The notes: generated from the letters alone by a model not told the origin. DNA of 64,000 bases from Lactobacillus intestinalis (GCF_024397795.1 NZ_CP072983.1:558001-622000), one strand, 5' to 3'. Positions 7,563 to 16,178 are shown, counted from the first letter of the stretch. Numbers and translations are program-made.

Positions 7563-8887
7563 GTCGATTAGTAGCATGGCTTGAAGATTATATTTTGCCG
7601 ATTGCTAGCCGCCTCGGTCAAGTACGGTGGCTTGTAGCTTTGCGAAATGCTTTTGTATCGATAATGCCGATTACAATTGCGGGATCTTTAGCCGTTTTAA
7701 TTAAAAGTCTGATTCAGGCAGCTCGCGACCATTTGGGCTGGCAGACTTTTGCTTTTGCAATGCAGCCACTAGTTGCAATTAGCGATATTGTGTGGCGCGG
7801 AACCTTTTCTCTTTTTGCCTTGTTTTTGGCATTGGCATTAGGCTATCAATTGTCTAAAACCTTTGAGGTGAATCGATTAGCAGGTTCTATTGTTTCGCTA
7901 GCATCATTTATGATGAGTGTGGCCAACTACATGAAGTTGAAGATGAACGGGGATAATGTGATTGTCAAAAATGCTTTTGATATTTCACAGTTTTCATCAA
8001 CGGGTATTTTTACCGCGATCCTCTTTTGTTCAATTGGGGTGGGGATTTATGTGCTATGTGTAAAAGCTCGCATTAGCTTGCATATGATGGCCAATATGCC
8101 CCATGCGGAACAAGCAGCCTTTGATTCTTTAATTCCAGGAATTATTTCAATTTTTAGTGTGGGGGCAATCAATTACGTCTTTCAACTTTCAACCGGTCTA
8201 TATTTTGGTAGTTGGCTGTTAAAGACGATTCAAATTCCATTAGTAAACTTGGGTCAAGGATTTGGTGTAGTACTTTTGGTAACTTTGCTAGTTCAAGTTT
8301 TTTGGTTCTTTGGGATCAATGGGTTGAGCATTTTGTCACCAATTATGGATTCAATTTGGCTAACTGCGCAAAATGTCAATATTACTGCTGCGCAAAATGG
8401 TCAAGTACCCAACTATCTCTGGGTTAAAGGCTCATTTGAAGTTTTTGCGTGGATTGGGGGCGCCGGTGGAACATTGATGTTGATTGTGGCGATTTTGCTT
8501 TTTTCTAAAAGAAGTGATTATCGTACAATTGCTAAAGTAGCCCTAGCTCCGGGAATTTTTAATATTAATGAGCCAATTGTCTTTGGGTTGCCAGTCGTGC
8601 TCAACCCAGTTTACTTCATTCCATTTGTAATAGCGCCATTAGTTAATGTGGCTTTCTCATATTGGATTACTAAAATGGGGCTCGTTAATCCAGTGCAAGT
8701 AGCTGTTCCTTCGATCATGCCACCATTGATTGGACCATACTTGGCCTGCAATTATGATTGGCGCGCGATTATTTTAAGCGTAGTGAATATGTTAATTGGA
8801 CTGGCAATTTGGGCACCGTTTGTTTTTGCGGCTGATAAGATTGCTGACGTTAACAATCCAAAAACTTTCTTTAATACTCAATATTAG
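7559..8887 (+). CDS. PTS lactose/cellobiose-family EIIC permease
   Basis: The 442-residue protein has about ten hydrophobic segments and the family signature FNINEPIVFGLPVVLNP near residues 336-352. EIIC of this family moves a beta-glucoside, chitobiose or related sugar across the membrane while EIIB phosphorylates it. No EIIA, EIIB, regulator or glycosidase gene lies nearby, so it is an orphan permease that must borrow partners. The start overlaps the helicase stop by four bases (ATGA). Substrate is not inferable from sequence. Confidence 0.92.
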   Translation: MSRLVAWLEDYILPIASRLGQVRWLVALRNAFVSIMPITIAGSLAVLIKSLIQAARDHLGWQTFAFAMQPLVAISDIVWRGTFSLFALFLALALGYQLSKTFEVNRLAGSIVSLASFMMSVANYMKLKMNGDNVIVKNAFDISQFSSTGIFTAILFCSIGVGIYVLCVKARISLHMMANMPHAEQAAFDSLIPGIISIFSVGAINYVFQLSTGLYFGSWLLKTIQIPLVNLGQGFGVVLLVTLLVQVFWFFGINGLSILSPIMDSIWLTAQNVNITAAQNGQVPNYLWVKGSFEVFAWIGGAGGTLMLIVAILLFSKRSDYRTIAKVALAPGIFNINEPIVFGLPVVLNPVYFIPFVIAPLVNVAFSYWITKMGLVNPVQVAVPSIMPPLIGPYLACNYDWRAIILSVVNMLIGLAIWAPFVFAADKIADVNNPKTFFNTQY

Positions 8888-8938
8888 TAAAAAATAATTA
8901 GCTTTTATCATGATTTTTTGATAAAGTTAATTAGGTAT

Positions 8939-9012
8939 GATCCTGTAGCTCAGCTGGATAGAGCATCGGTTTCCTAAACCGTGTGTCGTGGGTTCGAATC
9001 TCACCAGGATCA
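8939..9012 (+). tRNA. tRNA-Arg (anticodon CCT)
   Basis: A 74-base cloverleaf has a 7-bp acceptor stem GATCCTG/CAGGATC, a D arm (GTAGCTCAGCTGGATAGAGC), anticodon loop TTCCTAA with CCT at 8973-8975, and TGGGTTCGAATCTCA T arm. CCA is not encoded. It reads AGG codons. A terminator follows. Confidence 0.95.
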
Positions 9013-9019
9013 TTTATGA

Positions 9020-9044
9020 GGGCTGGATTTTTCCAGTCTTTTTT
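9020..9044 (+). terminator. Terminator after tRNA-Arg
   Basis: The stem GGCTGGA/TCCAGTC (one G-T pair) with a T loop is followed by six T residues, 8 bases past the tRNA. Confidence 0.75.
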
Positions 9045-9098
9045 GTTTGCTGGTAGTATGGTTTAATTAAACTAGCAAGATTTAGAAAGTGAACTAAC

Positions 9099-9275
9099 AT
9101 GTTATATTTATTGACTGCTGCCTTAGTAATTGTAATTGGTAGTTTTTGTTTAGTATTTGGCTTGGATAAGTCTCGTCCTTTCAAGACTAGAAAGCGGCTA
9201 CTTTATACGGCACTGATTTGTGTCTTTATTGTATGGGGGCTTGTAACAGCAATTATGATGAATCCACTGAGATAA
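9099..9275 (+). CDS. Small two-TM membrane protein of unknown function
   Basis: A 58-codon frame opens at ATG 9099 and encodes MLYLLTAALVIVIGSF followed by a basic loop (KTRKRLL) and a second hydrophobic helix ending MMNPLR. Two transmembrane helices with a positive loop are clear. The ribosome site is weak (AAAGTGA). It ends 11 bases before mnaA, so it probably shares its transcript. I do not recognise the family; a wall-polymer role is only suggested by the neighbour. Confidence 0.6.
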   Translation: MLYLLTAALVIVIGSFCLVFGLDKSRPFKTRKRLLYTALICVFIVWGLVTAIMMNPLR

Positions 9276-9286
9276 TTGAGGAAATT

Positions 9287-10429
9287 ATGCAAAAGATAAA
9301 AGTAATGACAGTTTTTGGTACGCGTCCTGAAGCAATCAAGATGGCGCCATTAGTTTTAAAATTAAAAGAAGACCAACGTTTTGAAGAAGTAACAGTTGTT
9401 TCAGCTCAACACCGTGAGATGCTGGATCAGGTGCTCGACATTTTTAAGATTAAGCCAGATTATGACTTTAACATTATGCATAAGAATCAGACTTTGGAAG
9501 ATATTACTTCTAAAGTAATGACTGATTTGGCGAGGGTAATTAAGAAAGAGAAGCCCGATATTGTCTTGGTTCATGGCGATACTACGACGAGCTTTGCGGC
9601 TAGTTTGGCTACTTTTTATGAACAAACCACGCTCGGCCACGTAGAAGCAGGATTAAGAACTTGGAATAAGTATTCACCGTTTCCTGAAGAAATGAATCGT
9701 CAAATGACCGATGATTTGGCTGATTTATACTTTGCACCAACTGAACTTAGCCGCAGTAATCTGATTAAGGAAAATCATAATGCCGATAATATTTTTGTGA
9801 CGGGCAATACTGCGATTGATGCTTTGCATGAAACTGTTCAAAAAAATTATCATCATGATGTGCTGGATGAAATTACACCAGGGAATCGCGTGATTTTGGT
9901 AACGATGCACCGCCGGGAAAACCAAGGTGAACCAATGCGACGAGTGTTTAAAGTAATAAAGCAAGTAGTGGACACGCATGATGATGTAGAGATTATTTAT
10001 CCGGTGCACTTGTCGCCGCGCGTACAAAAAGTGGCTAAGGAAGTATTAGGCGCCGATCCGAGCATTCACTTAATTGATCCGCTAGATGTGGTGGATTTCC
10101 ATAATTTGGCTAAAAGATCCTACTTTATCATGACTGATTCAGGTGGAGTTCAAGAAGAAGCGCCAAGTTTAGGTAAGCCTGTACTAGTTTTACGAGATAC
10201 AACTGAGCGTCCAGAAGGAGTGAAGGCTGGAACCTTGAAACTTGTTGGCACTGAAGTTGATAAAGTGCATGATGAAATGGTCAAGCTACTCGAAAATAAG
10301 AGTGAATATGATAAGATGGCGAATGCCAAGAATCCATATGGTGATGGTCGTGCCAGTGAGCGCATTATGGATGCAATTTACTATTACTTTAATAAAGATA
10401 CAGCAGAAAGACCAGAAGATTTTGAATAA
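9287..10429 (+). CDS. mnaA: UDP-N-acetylglucosamine 2-epimerase (non-hydrolysing)
   Basis: The 380-residue enzyme interconverts UDP-GlcNAc and UDP-ManNAc for teichoic acid linkage units or other wall polymers. Motifs are FGTRPEAIKMAPLV at the N-terminus, HGDTTTSFAASLA, VEAGLRT, FPEEMNRQMTD and TDSGGVQEEAPSLGKPVLVLRDTTERPEG-type nucleotide-binding residues near 285-315. ATG 9287 is chosen because TTGAGG lies just upstream and family proteins begin here; a longer frame would overlap the small membrane gene. The last three codons and the terminator are part of a 47-bp direct repeat that recurs at 12542. Confidence 0.95.
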   Translation: MQKIKVMTVFGTRPEAIKMAPLVLKLKEDQRFEEVTVVSAQHREMLDQVLDIFKIKPDYDFNIMHKNQTLEDITSKVMTDLARVIKKEKPDIVLVHGDTTTSFAASLATFYEQTTLGHVEAGLRTWNKYSPFPEEMNRQMTDDLADLYFAPTELSRSNLIKENHNADNIFVTGNTAIDALHETVQKNYHHDVLDEITPGNRVILVTMHRRENQGEPMRRVFKVIKQVVDTHDDVEIIYPVHLSPRVQKVAKEVLGADPSIHLIDPLDVVDFHNLAKRSYFIMTDSGGVQEEAPSLGKPVLVLRDTTERPEGVKAGTLKLVGTEVDKVHDEMVKLLENKSEYDKMANAKNPYGDGRASERIMDAIYYYFNKDTAERPEDFE

Positions 10430-10465
10430 CGAAAAAAGCTGATGTGATAGTGCATCAGCTTTTTT
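10419..10465 (+). terminator. mnaA terminator, left copy of a 47-bp direct repeat
   Basis: The stem GCTGATG/CATCAGC with an 8-base loop and six T residues forms a terminator. The repeat starts within the final mnaA codons and recurs at 12542-12588 with 45 of 47 positions identical; the two differences are in the loop. The copies bracket the SLAP and helveticin J-like genes. Confidence 0.9.
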
Positions 10466-10596
10466 GTATTCAATCACTATTAATATATACTTATTAATTT
10501 TTCTCTAATTGGAGTCGTTATTTTAGGCAATAATTTCAGGATTCTGTTATACTTGCTTTAGATAATAGTTATTAATGATTAGAAAGAAGCAGATAG

Positions 10597-11526
10597 ATGA
10601 ATTTTAAAAAGATAGTAATTGGTTCAGTGGCCGTATTGATGGCGACTACACCGGTGCTTGCAATGGCTGAACATCCTACTCCCGTTCAGGCTGCTAGCAC
10701 AGAAAATAAGAAAGAAAAAGGCACCCTTACTATTAGAAGAGATGGTGCACATGTCTACGGAAAAGATGGTAAGAAATTGAACGCTTATCGTGGAGGTAAG
10801 CCCTACCTTAAGGAAGGAGATGAGGTGAAGTACTATAGTGGTCCACTATATATGAATAAATATGATGTAGGATGGAGAAATTATAAAAAAGCTATTTTTT
10901 ATAATATTGGAGATGGTGGCTATATCTTAGGTTATAACATTGCCTCAATGAATGGCAAAGGCGTTTTGAGCGTTTATCATAATGCTTATGTATATGATAA
11001 AAATGGCAAACGGTTGAAGAAATATCAAGGTAGTAAGTCAAACACCTTGATTAGAAAAGGAACGGCTGTAAATTATGTAGGCAAGATAAACGAAATGCCA
11101 AATACGGATAAAGACATGCCTAAGTTTTATTACTTTAATAATTATATTCAACGCGAGTCAGATAAAATGTTGTGGGTAAGCTATAAAACAATTAAAGGTA
11201 AGCAATATTATAATATTGGTTCCGGTGGCTACATTAAAGCAGCTAATATTGGATATATTAACGGAAAAGAATTGTTTACTGCCGAAGCAACAGTTACGCT
11301 TGGAACCCCAGATTACGGTAGGCGCAGTGAATATTATGTATGGAATAGTAAAGGCCAATTTACTCATGAAGTATTTCCATATAGAAAAGGTCAAAAAATT
11401 ATTGTAGATCGTGCCACTATTGGAGAGGATGGTGATGGTGAGATGATTTATCGAGTAAAAGGGACTGATAAGTATATTGCGCAAAGTGATTTGAAGTCGG
11501 ATCCGATTCAAGCTTTAAGATATTAA
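10597..11526 (+). CDS. Secreted SLAP-domain surface protein
   Basis: The 309-residue protein has a signal peptide (residues 1 to about 34, ending VQAAS). At least three SLAP-like segments follow (about 42-110, 127-215, 220-300), recognised by the pattern LxVxxNAYVYDKNGKRLKKYxG ... GGYIxxxNI. SLAP (S-layer protein C-terminal) domains bind secondary wall polymers non-covalently in acidophilus-group lactobacilli. No anchor or enzymatic domain is visible. It is followed after 19 bases by the decayed helveticin J gene, probably as one transcript, and both lie inside a terminator-bracketed insertion. Confidence 0.9.
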   Translation: MNFKKIVIGSVAVLMATTPVLAMAEHPTPVQAASTENKKEKGTLTIRRDGAHVYGKDGKKLNAYRGGKPYLKEGDEVKYYSGPLYMNKYDVGWRNYKKAIFYNIGDGGYILGYNIASMNGKGVLSVYHNAYVYDKNGKRLKKYQGSKSNTLIRKGTAVNYVGKINEMPNTDKDMPKFYYFNNYIQRESDKMLWVSYKTIKGKQYYNIGSGGYIKAANIGYINGKELFTAEATVTLGTPDYGRRSEYYVWNSKGQFTHEVFPYRKGQKIIVDRATIGEDGDGEMIYRVKGTDKYIAQSDLKSDPIQALRY

Positions 11527-11545
11527 ATAGAAAAGGAGAATAATC

Positions 11546-12536
11546 ATGATTAACTTAAACACTACAATTTTGAGTAAACCTAGATTTACCTTTGAGGGTG
11601 AATATGATAGAGTGGTTCAAAAAGGAAATGTAGGAACCAGTTATGTATATGCTTTACAATTATACAGAGGTCATACTTGTGTTTTAAGAGGACGTCGGAA
11701 TGATAATTCTTCTACTGTAAAAGTAAATAGGTCTCAGGAAGTCGATTTGACTGGTTCAGCAGGCGGTCATACTCAAACATGGGAATATGCGGGAAGCGCT
11801 GCTCAAAACAACTTTAATGGTGATTGATTTATTGGAACTAAGGGTCAACGAGCTTCAGATGGATATGATTGGGATATTCAACTAGCTAGAATTCATTTTC
11901 CAACTAGCGCTAATGATAATACGCAATTAGTAAGACTTTCGCATTTAAATCAGGTAGGAACGGCTAGCTTTGACGGTGCTGCTTATAGAACTGAAGCAGC
12001 TGTTACTCCAGATTATCAGATTATCGTAGATTAATGATTGTAGCGCTTGATGACAGTAAAAATGCCCATTTTGGTTTATTTGATTTGGCTACCATTAATA
12101 GTCGACTCAATGGAGTTCAAACTAGTGGATCTAAACAAGGACATGTGCCATTAAATGAGGTGACTTCCTTAGCTTCTTTTACTATTCCGGCAATTACAAA
12201 TACTATTCCTTCTCTTCAAGGATTTGATATTGATAATAGGAATAACATTTATGTTTCTTGTCAACCTCATCCAGTTTGGCCAAAAGGTCAACGCGGACCT
12301 CGCCAAATTGTAAAAATTCCATGGGGTGAAACTGGAAGTAGTAATTGGTATGTCGCAAACTATGATGGATATAATTCTGATTTAGATATTTCAGGCTACT
12401 ACACTGAATTTGAAGGTGTTCAAGTAATTGATGAAGACAGTTTATATTTAACAGTTTTGCATATCATCATGCAAATAAAAGTTTACTTACAGATAAAAAT
12501 AAGATCTTCAAAATTAGTGGTTTCCAGACATATTAA
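11546..12536 (+). pseudogene. Helveticin J-like class III bacteriocin gene, decayed
   Basis: A good ribosome site (AAAAGGAG) precedes ATG 11546. The translation matches the helveticin J family in its beginning (INLNTTILSKPRFTF) and its later FDIDNRNNIYVSCQPHP segment. Three lesions are seen. An in-frame TGA stands at 11825-11827, where the protein should continue FIGTKGQRASDGYDWDIQL; TGG Trp is the likely ancestor. A frameshift lies near 12031-12034. A second frameshift lies in the T run near 12456, after which the third frame reads YHHANKSLLTDKNKIFKISG and ends TAA at 12534-12536. Full-length protein cannot be made. Helveticin J lyses related lactobacilli. Confidence 0.85.
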
Positions 12537-12541
12537 TTTGA

Positions 12542-12588
12542 ATTTTGAATAACGAAAAAAGCTGATGTAATAATGCATCAGCTTTTTT
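12542..12588 (+). terminator. Duplicated mnaA-type terminator, right copy
   Basis: This is the second copy of the repeat at 10419-10465, including the remnant of the last mnaA codons (ATTTTGAATAA) although no mnaA gene precedes it here. The stem arms are identical; two loop bases differ. Confidence 0.9.
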
Positions 12589-12590
12589 CA

Positions 12591-13151
12591 TTAAATTGGA
12601 TAAAATACATCAAATCCGTTTTGCCCATTAAGACAGTTCACTTTAATCGTCAAAATACTACCCTTTAATAGCTCATATTTTGTGTTCAATGGAATTGACA
12701 TGTTTTCGTCACTGGAAATTAGTGAAGCTATTTTTCCAAAAGCAGGGTGGTGAACTTGCACGCGAACTCCTGGTTGAACCTTCAAGTTTAAAACATGCTT
12801 GCCGGTGCGTTTGTTATAGCGCAAGCGAATTTTCTTAGCCTGACCAATAATATTCTCCCAAGAAGGAATGTGAACTGGAAATCTATCTTCAAAGTATAGA
12901 TAAGCTTCGCCATTTTTGTTTACTTTAATGGCATCTGCATGAGGATTTGCTTCCAATAAACGTTCGTAAATCTTCACCAACTCATAAGTAGTTAAATTCT
13001 CAAAATCAGCCACACGAACCTTATGTTCCACTAGTTGATAATCCCTTGCTTCTTGTGCTTGGAGCTTGTTTTGGATTAAATGTGTATCTGTTTGTTCAGC
13101 TAAGTTCTTAAGTGCATTAGTATGTAGTCCGAATTTAGTAGTTGAAGTCAT
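12591..13151 (-). CDS. Hypothetical protein, 186 residues
   Basis: I do not recognise this family. The protein starts MTSTTKFGLHTNALKNLAE, is soluble, has no signal peptide or membrane segment, and is rich in charged residues. The first half looks helical (about 15-75) and the second half beta-rich with alternating hydrophobic residues (KHVLNLKVQPGVRVQVHHP). Codon use resembles its neighbours. It is transcribed toward the duplicated terminator at 12542-12588, which may serve both strands. It is monocistronic. Confidence 0.7.
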   Translation of the reverse strand: MTSTTKFGLHTNALKNLAEQTDTHLIQNKLQAQEARDYQLVEHKVRVADFENLTTYELVKIYERLLEANPHADAIKVNKNGEAYLYFEDRFPVHIPSWENIIGQAKKIRLRYNKRTGKHVLNLKVQPGVRVQVHHPAFGKIASLISSDENMSIPLNTKYELLKGSILTIKVNCLNGQNGFDVFYPI

Positions 13152-13240
13152 TTAATTGTTCACTTTCTATTAAATTCAACTCCCTTGGCTATGATTTTAA
13201 CAGATAAATATGAATAAATTGTGAAATAAATAACATAAAT

Positions 13241-13273
13241 AAAAATGCCTAGTCATGATGACTAAGCATTTTT
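13241..13273 (-). terminator. Terminator after gtrA-like/flavodoxin pair
   Basis: The inverted repeat AAAATGCCTAGTCA/TGACTAAGCATTTT with a short TG loop overlaps the gtrA-like stop codon. On the minus strand it is followed by T residues. Confidence 0.75.
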
Positions 13274-13790
13274 ACTTTTTTATATTTTTTTGATGTTCGT
13301 GAAGACGCATTTTTGCTCGTTCAATCATAGTGTGTTCTTGCTTTTGGAAAACGGATCTAGTAGTTAAATAATTGAAAATTCCTACTAAAACTTGATCGAT
13401 AATTTTAACAAGAAGGGCATTAAGGTGTAGCCATGAGAGTCCCACCAACATGATTAGAGTATCAGGGATTAAACTAATGATTCGATAGGTGAAAAATACG
13501 ATTAATTTGTGCCAGGTTGTGTGCTCATGGTCAACATTGTTAATGAATACTGCCTTTTGATTAAAGAAAAAGGAAGCTAAGTTAGAAATAATAAAGGCAA
13601 TAGTGTTGGAAATCACCACTGCACTATGCCACCATTGATGAAGCACCATGAAAGCAACCGTGTTTATTAAAGCAGCAACAAAGCCAAAAATCATGTAAAC
13701 CCATAAGTTTCGATGTCTTTTGACTAACTTTTCACCTAACTTACGAATATTGGCTTCATCAGAAACTACTGCTTGTTTCTTTTTATCCAT
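13272..13790 (-). CDS. GtrA-family membrane protein
   Basis: The 172-residue protein has four predicted transmembrane helices between about 28 and 150, with the GtrA pattern near the start (YMIFGFVAALINTVAF) and FFFNQKAVF after helix 2. GtrA proteins are thought to flip or organise lipid-linked sugars for wall or teichoic acid glycosylation. The C-terminus is Lys/His-rich and cytoplasmic. It overlaps the upstream flavodoxin gene by 8 bases, so the two are translated from one mRNA; no functional link is evident. Confidence 0.85.
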   Translation of the reverse strand: MDKKKQAVVSDEANIRKLGEKLVKRHRNLWVYMIFGFVAALINTVAFMVLHQWWHSAVVISNTIAFIISNLASFFFNQKAVFINNVDHEHTTWHKLIVFFTYRIISLIPDTLIMLVGLSWLHLNALLVKIIDQVLVGIFNYLTTRSVFQKQEHTMIERAKMRLHEHQKNIKK

Positions 13791-14229
13791 TTAATAAATC
13801 AGCCATTTCCTTTGCAGCGTTATCAATTTTATCAATTGCATCGTCATCCGGTGCATTTTCAATAGTTACCGGAGCAGTAGCTTCAATTGCGCCAGCTTCT
13901 TTAAATGCCTTTTCATAATCAAAAACATTCTCGCAGAAGTGTTCACCATAAGTCTTATCGCCACTACCCATTACAGCAAAATGTTTGCCGCTTAAATCTA
14001 AAGTCTTTAATTGTTCATAAAAGTCGGCAATTTCGTCTGTCATCTTGCCTTCGCCATACGTATAGGTAATAAAGATACAGAGATCACTCTTTAAATAGTC
14101 GCTAGCATCGGTGAAACTTACATCGCTACTTTCAACTTCAAAGCCGTAGTCTTGTAAGTCCTCTTCTAAAATATCTGCCATGTCTTCATCGTTACCAGTC
14201 ATACTAGCGTAGACAATTCTTGCTTTCAT
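13783..14229 (-). CDS. Flavodoxin
   Basis: The 148-residue protein has the flavodoxin FMN phosphate loop as YASMTGNDEDMADIL near residues 7-21. The second loop TYTYGEGKMTDE is near 55-66, and GSGDKTYGEHFCENVFDYEKAF is near 88-110. It is a short-chain flavodoxin that carries electrons at low potential in the cytoplasm. A partner reductase is not in the window. The gene reads divergently from map across a 145-bp intergenic region and overlaps the gtrA-like gene. Confidence 0.92.
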   Translation of the reverse strand: MKARIVYASMTGNDEDMADILEEDLQDYGFEVESSDVSFTDASDYLKSDLCIFITYTYGEGKMTDEIADFYEQLKTLDLSGKHFAVMGSGDKTYGEHFCENVFDYEKAFKEAGAIEATAPVTIENAPDDDAIDKIDNAAKEMADLLNG

Positions 14230-14374
14230 GAATACTCTTCAACCTCTCTTAAATTAGTAGTCACTTTGTCTTATTATACATAACTTTGGCAAGTTTTCGT
14301 ATTGCTTTAGCAAATTTTACAAAAAATGTATAATAAGAAGAGTATATTATTGCAAATGAAGAGAGGAATTTATT

Positions 14375-15202
14375 TTGATTACTATAAAATCTGTTCGTGA
14401 ACTTAAAGGCATGCAAAAATCCGGTCGTTTGCTTGCTTCAATGTTTGAAGGCTTACGCGATGTAATTAAGCCAGGTATTTCTACTTGGGAAATTGAAGAA
14501 TTTTGTCAAAAATTCGTCAAGGACCGTGGCGGTCGTCTTTCAGAACAAGGCTTTGAAGGCTATAAGTACGGTACTTGTGTTTCAGTTAATGATGAAATTG
14601 CCCACCAAACTCCAAGAAAAGACCGTATTTTAAAGGAAGGTGACATCGTTAAGGTTGATGTTACTTGCAATTTAGACGGTTATGAAACTGACTCATGCAC
14701 TACTTATCCAGTAGGTAAGATTTCAAAGGCTGACCAAGACTTGATCGAAACTACTAAGAAGGCAATGTACCTTGGAATTGACCAAGCTGTTTTGGGTAAC
14801 AGAATTGGGGATATTGGTGCAGCTATTCAACACTTTGTTGAAGTTGAACACCCATATGGTGATGTTCGTGAACTTGTGGGTCACGGTATTCAACCCACTA
14901 TCCACGAAGATCCAGAAGTTCCTCACTGGGGTAAGGCTGGTCATGGTCTTCGTCTTCGTGAAGGGATGACCATTACTTGTGAACCAATGGTTGAAGCTGG
15001 TGGAGATTGGCATATCGATCAAAGAACAGTTGATGATCCAAATGATGACTGGGTATACTATGCAACTCCAGATGGCTCAAATGCAGCTCAATTTGAACAC
15101 ACCTTTGCTATTACTAAGGATGGTCCAAAGATTTTAACCCTTCAAAAGCCATATGATGGTTATGAAAAATACTTGCCTCATTTTGATGAGATGGATGACT
15201 AA
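14375..15202 (+). CDS. map: Type I methionine aminopeptidase
   Basis: The 275-residue enzyme removes the initiator Met from nascent proteins. Metal ligands are visible: the Asp pair in VDVTCNLDGYETDSC, His in GHGIQPTIHEDPEVPHW, Glu in TCEPMVEAG and Glu in QFEHTFAIT. The start is TTG, with GAGAGG 8 bases upstream. A C-terminal stretch of about 20 residues beyond the catalytic domain is typical of lactic acid bacteria. A TATAAT-like -10 lies at about 14330. The yihY-like gene begins 6 bases downstream, so they are probably co-transcribed. Confidence 0.96.
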   Translation: MITIKSVRELKGMQKSGRLLASMFEGLRDVIKPGISTWEIEEFCQKFVKDRGGRLSEQGFEGYKYGTCVSVNDEIAHQTPRKDRILKEGDIVKVDVTCNLDGYETDSCTTYPVGKISKADQDLIETTKKAMYLGIDQAVLGNRIGDIGAAIQHFVEVEHPYGDVRELVGHGIQPTIHEDPEVPHWGKAGHGLRLREGMTITCEPMVEAGGDWHIDQRTVDDPNDDWVYYATPDGSNAAQFEHTFAITKDGPKILTLQKPYDGYEKYLPHFDEMDD

Positions 15203-15208
15203 AACTGA

Positions 15209-16120
15209 ATGAAATCTAATAAAGAAGTTCGTGAAAATATAGGACTTTTTTATAAAACACTCTCAGGTAAAATCTCTAATGGAGAAATAGTGGTCAGTTC
15301 TATTGTGATTGCCTACTATATCTTATTTTCGATCTTTCCAATCATTATTATTGTCGGAAACATTTTGCCTTTATTTCATATCAATACTGCCCCAATTGCG
15401 GAGTATTTAAGGTTAGTTTTTCCGGATCAAGTTTCAGAATTCATTATGCCAATCATTAATTCTCTTTTGAAAAGCAATTCAACAGGATACATTTCTTTTG
15501 GTATTATCTTTGCGATTTGGTCGTTTTCTTCCTTAGTTAATGCAATTAGGATTGGAATGAATCGAATTTATGGTGTTCATCAAGCTGAGCTTAAGCAGAA
15601 GCTTTTAATTGTGGTTTGGACGCGCTCTATTACAGTGATTTTAACTACTTTGATGATTATTGTATTTACTGCAGTAGCTTTAGTATTTATTTTTGGTCAA
15701 CAAGTTTTGGAATTCCTAAAGCCAATCTTTAGTTTTTCAATTGGTGAAATCCAAAGAATTTTAAATTATCGCTATCCAGTAGTCTTTATCATCATGATGA
15801 TTGCAGTTTTTTACCTTAATTATGTTTTACCAAATATTAAGCTTAAAAAGAGAGTCATTTGGCCAGGGGCCTTGACTACAGTGTTTGGCTGGTTTGTTTT
15901 ATCCTATCTGTTTAGTTTTTACTTGCATAATTTCCATATTAGCTGGGAAAACTACGGGATTGTAGGAACGTTTATTATGTTTATGCTGTGGCTGAACTTA
16001 ACTGCATTGTTGCTGTTATTTGGAACTTGTATCAATGCAGCCATAGTTCAAATGCGAGTGGGTAAGGTTCCTTATTCCGCGGGAAGGCTGGTAGAATACA
16101 TTCAAAAAAGTCGTAGATGA
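15209..16120 (+). CDS. YihY/BrkB-family integral membrane protein
   Basis: The 303-residue protein has six strongly hydrophobic segments and the YihY (once 'RNase BN') family pattern, including YYILFSIFPIIIIVGN near residues 31-46 and SFSSLVNAIRIGMNRIYG. The C-terminus is basic. Its function is not established; proposals include a transporter or envelope role, and the ribonuclease label is an old error. It follows map by 6 bases and precedes galU with a new promoter. Confidence 0.9.
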   Translation: MKSNKEVRENIGLFYKTLSGKISNGEIVVSSIVIAYYILFSIFPIIIIVGNILPLFHINTAPIAEYLRLVFPDQVSEFIMPIINSLLKSNSTGYISFGIIFAIWSFSSLVNAIRIGMNRIYGVHQAELKQKLLIVVWTRSITVILTTLMIIVFTAVALVFIFGQQVLEFLKPIFSFSIGEIQRILNYRYPVVFIIMMIAVFYLNYVLPNIKLKKRVIWPGALTTVFGWFVLSYLFSFYLHNFHISWENYGIVGTFIMFMLWLNLTALLLLFGTCINAAIVQMRVGKVPYSAGRLVEYIQKSRR

Positions 16121-16136
16121 GGTAAGCGATTTCTGG

Positions 16137-16142
16137 TATGAT
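16137..16142 (+). promoter_or_regulatory. Extended -10 promoter of galU
   Basis: TATGAT preceded by TGG (TGnTATGAT) lies 36 bases before the galU ATG. The -35 region is weak, as is usual for extended -10 promoters. Confidence 0.5.
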
Positions 16143-16178
16143 AAATTTTAGGGTAGAAAATAGAAAGAGTGTTTTTTT

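Noticed and set aside
8902..8926. Inverted repeat after the EIIC gene
   Set aside because: The stem has a bulge and no T run follows, so a terminator call is not supported.
8939..9012. tRNA-Arg as an integration site of a mobile element
   Set aside because: No repeated tRNA 3' end and no integrase were seen nearby; the neighbouring insertion uses the mnaA terminator instead.
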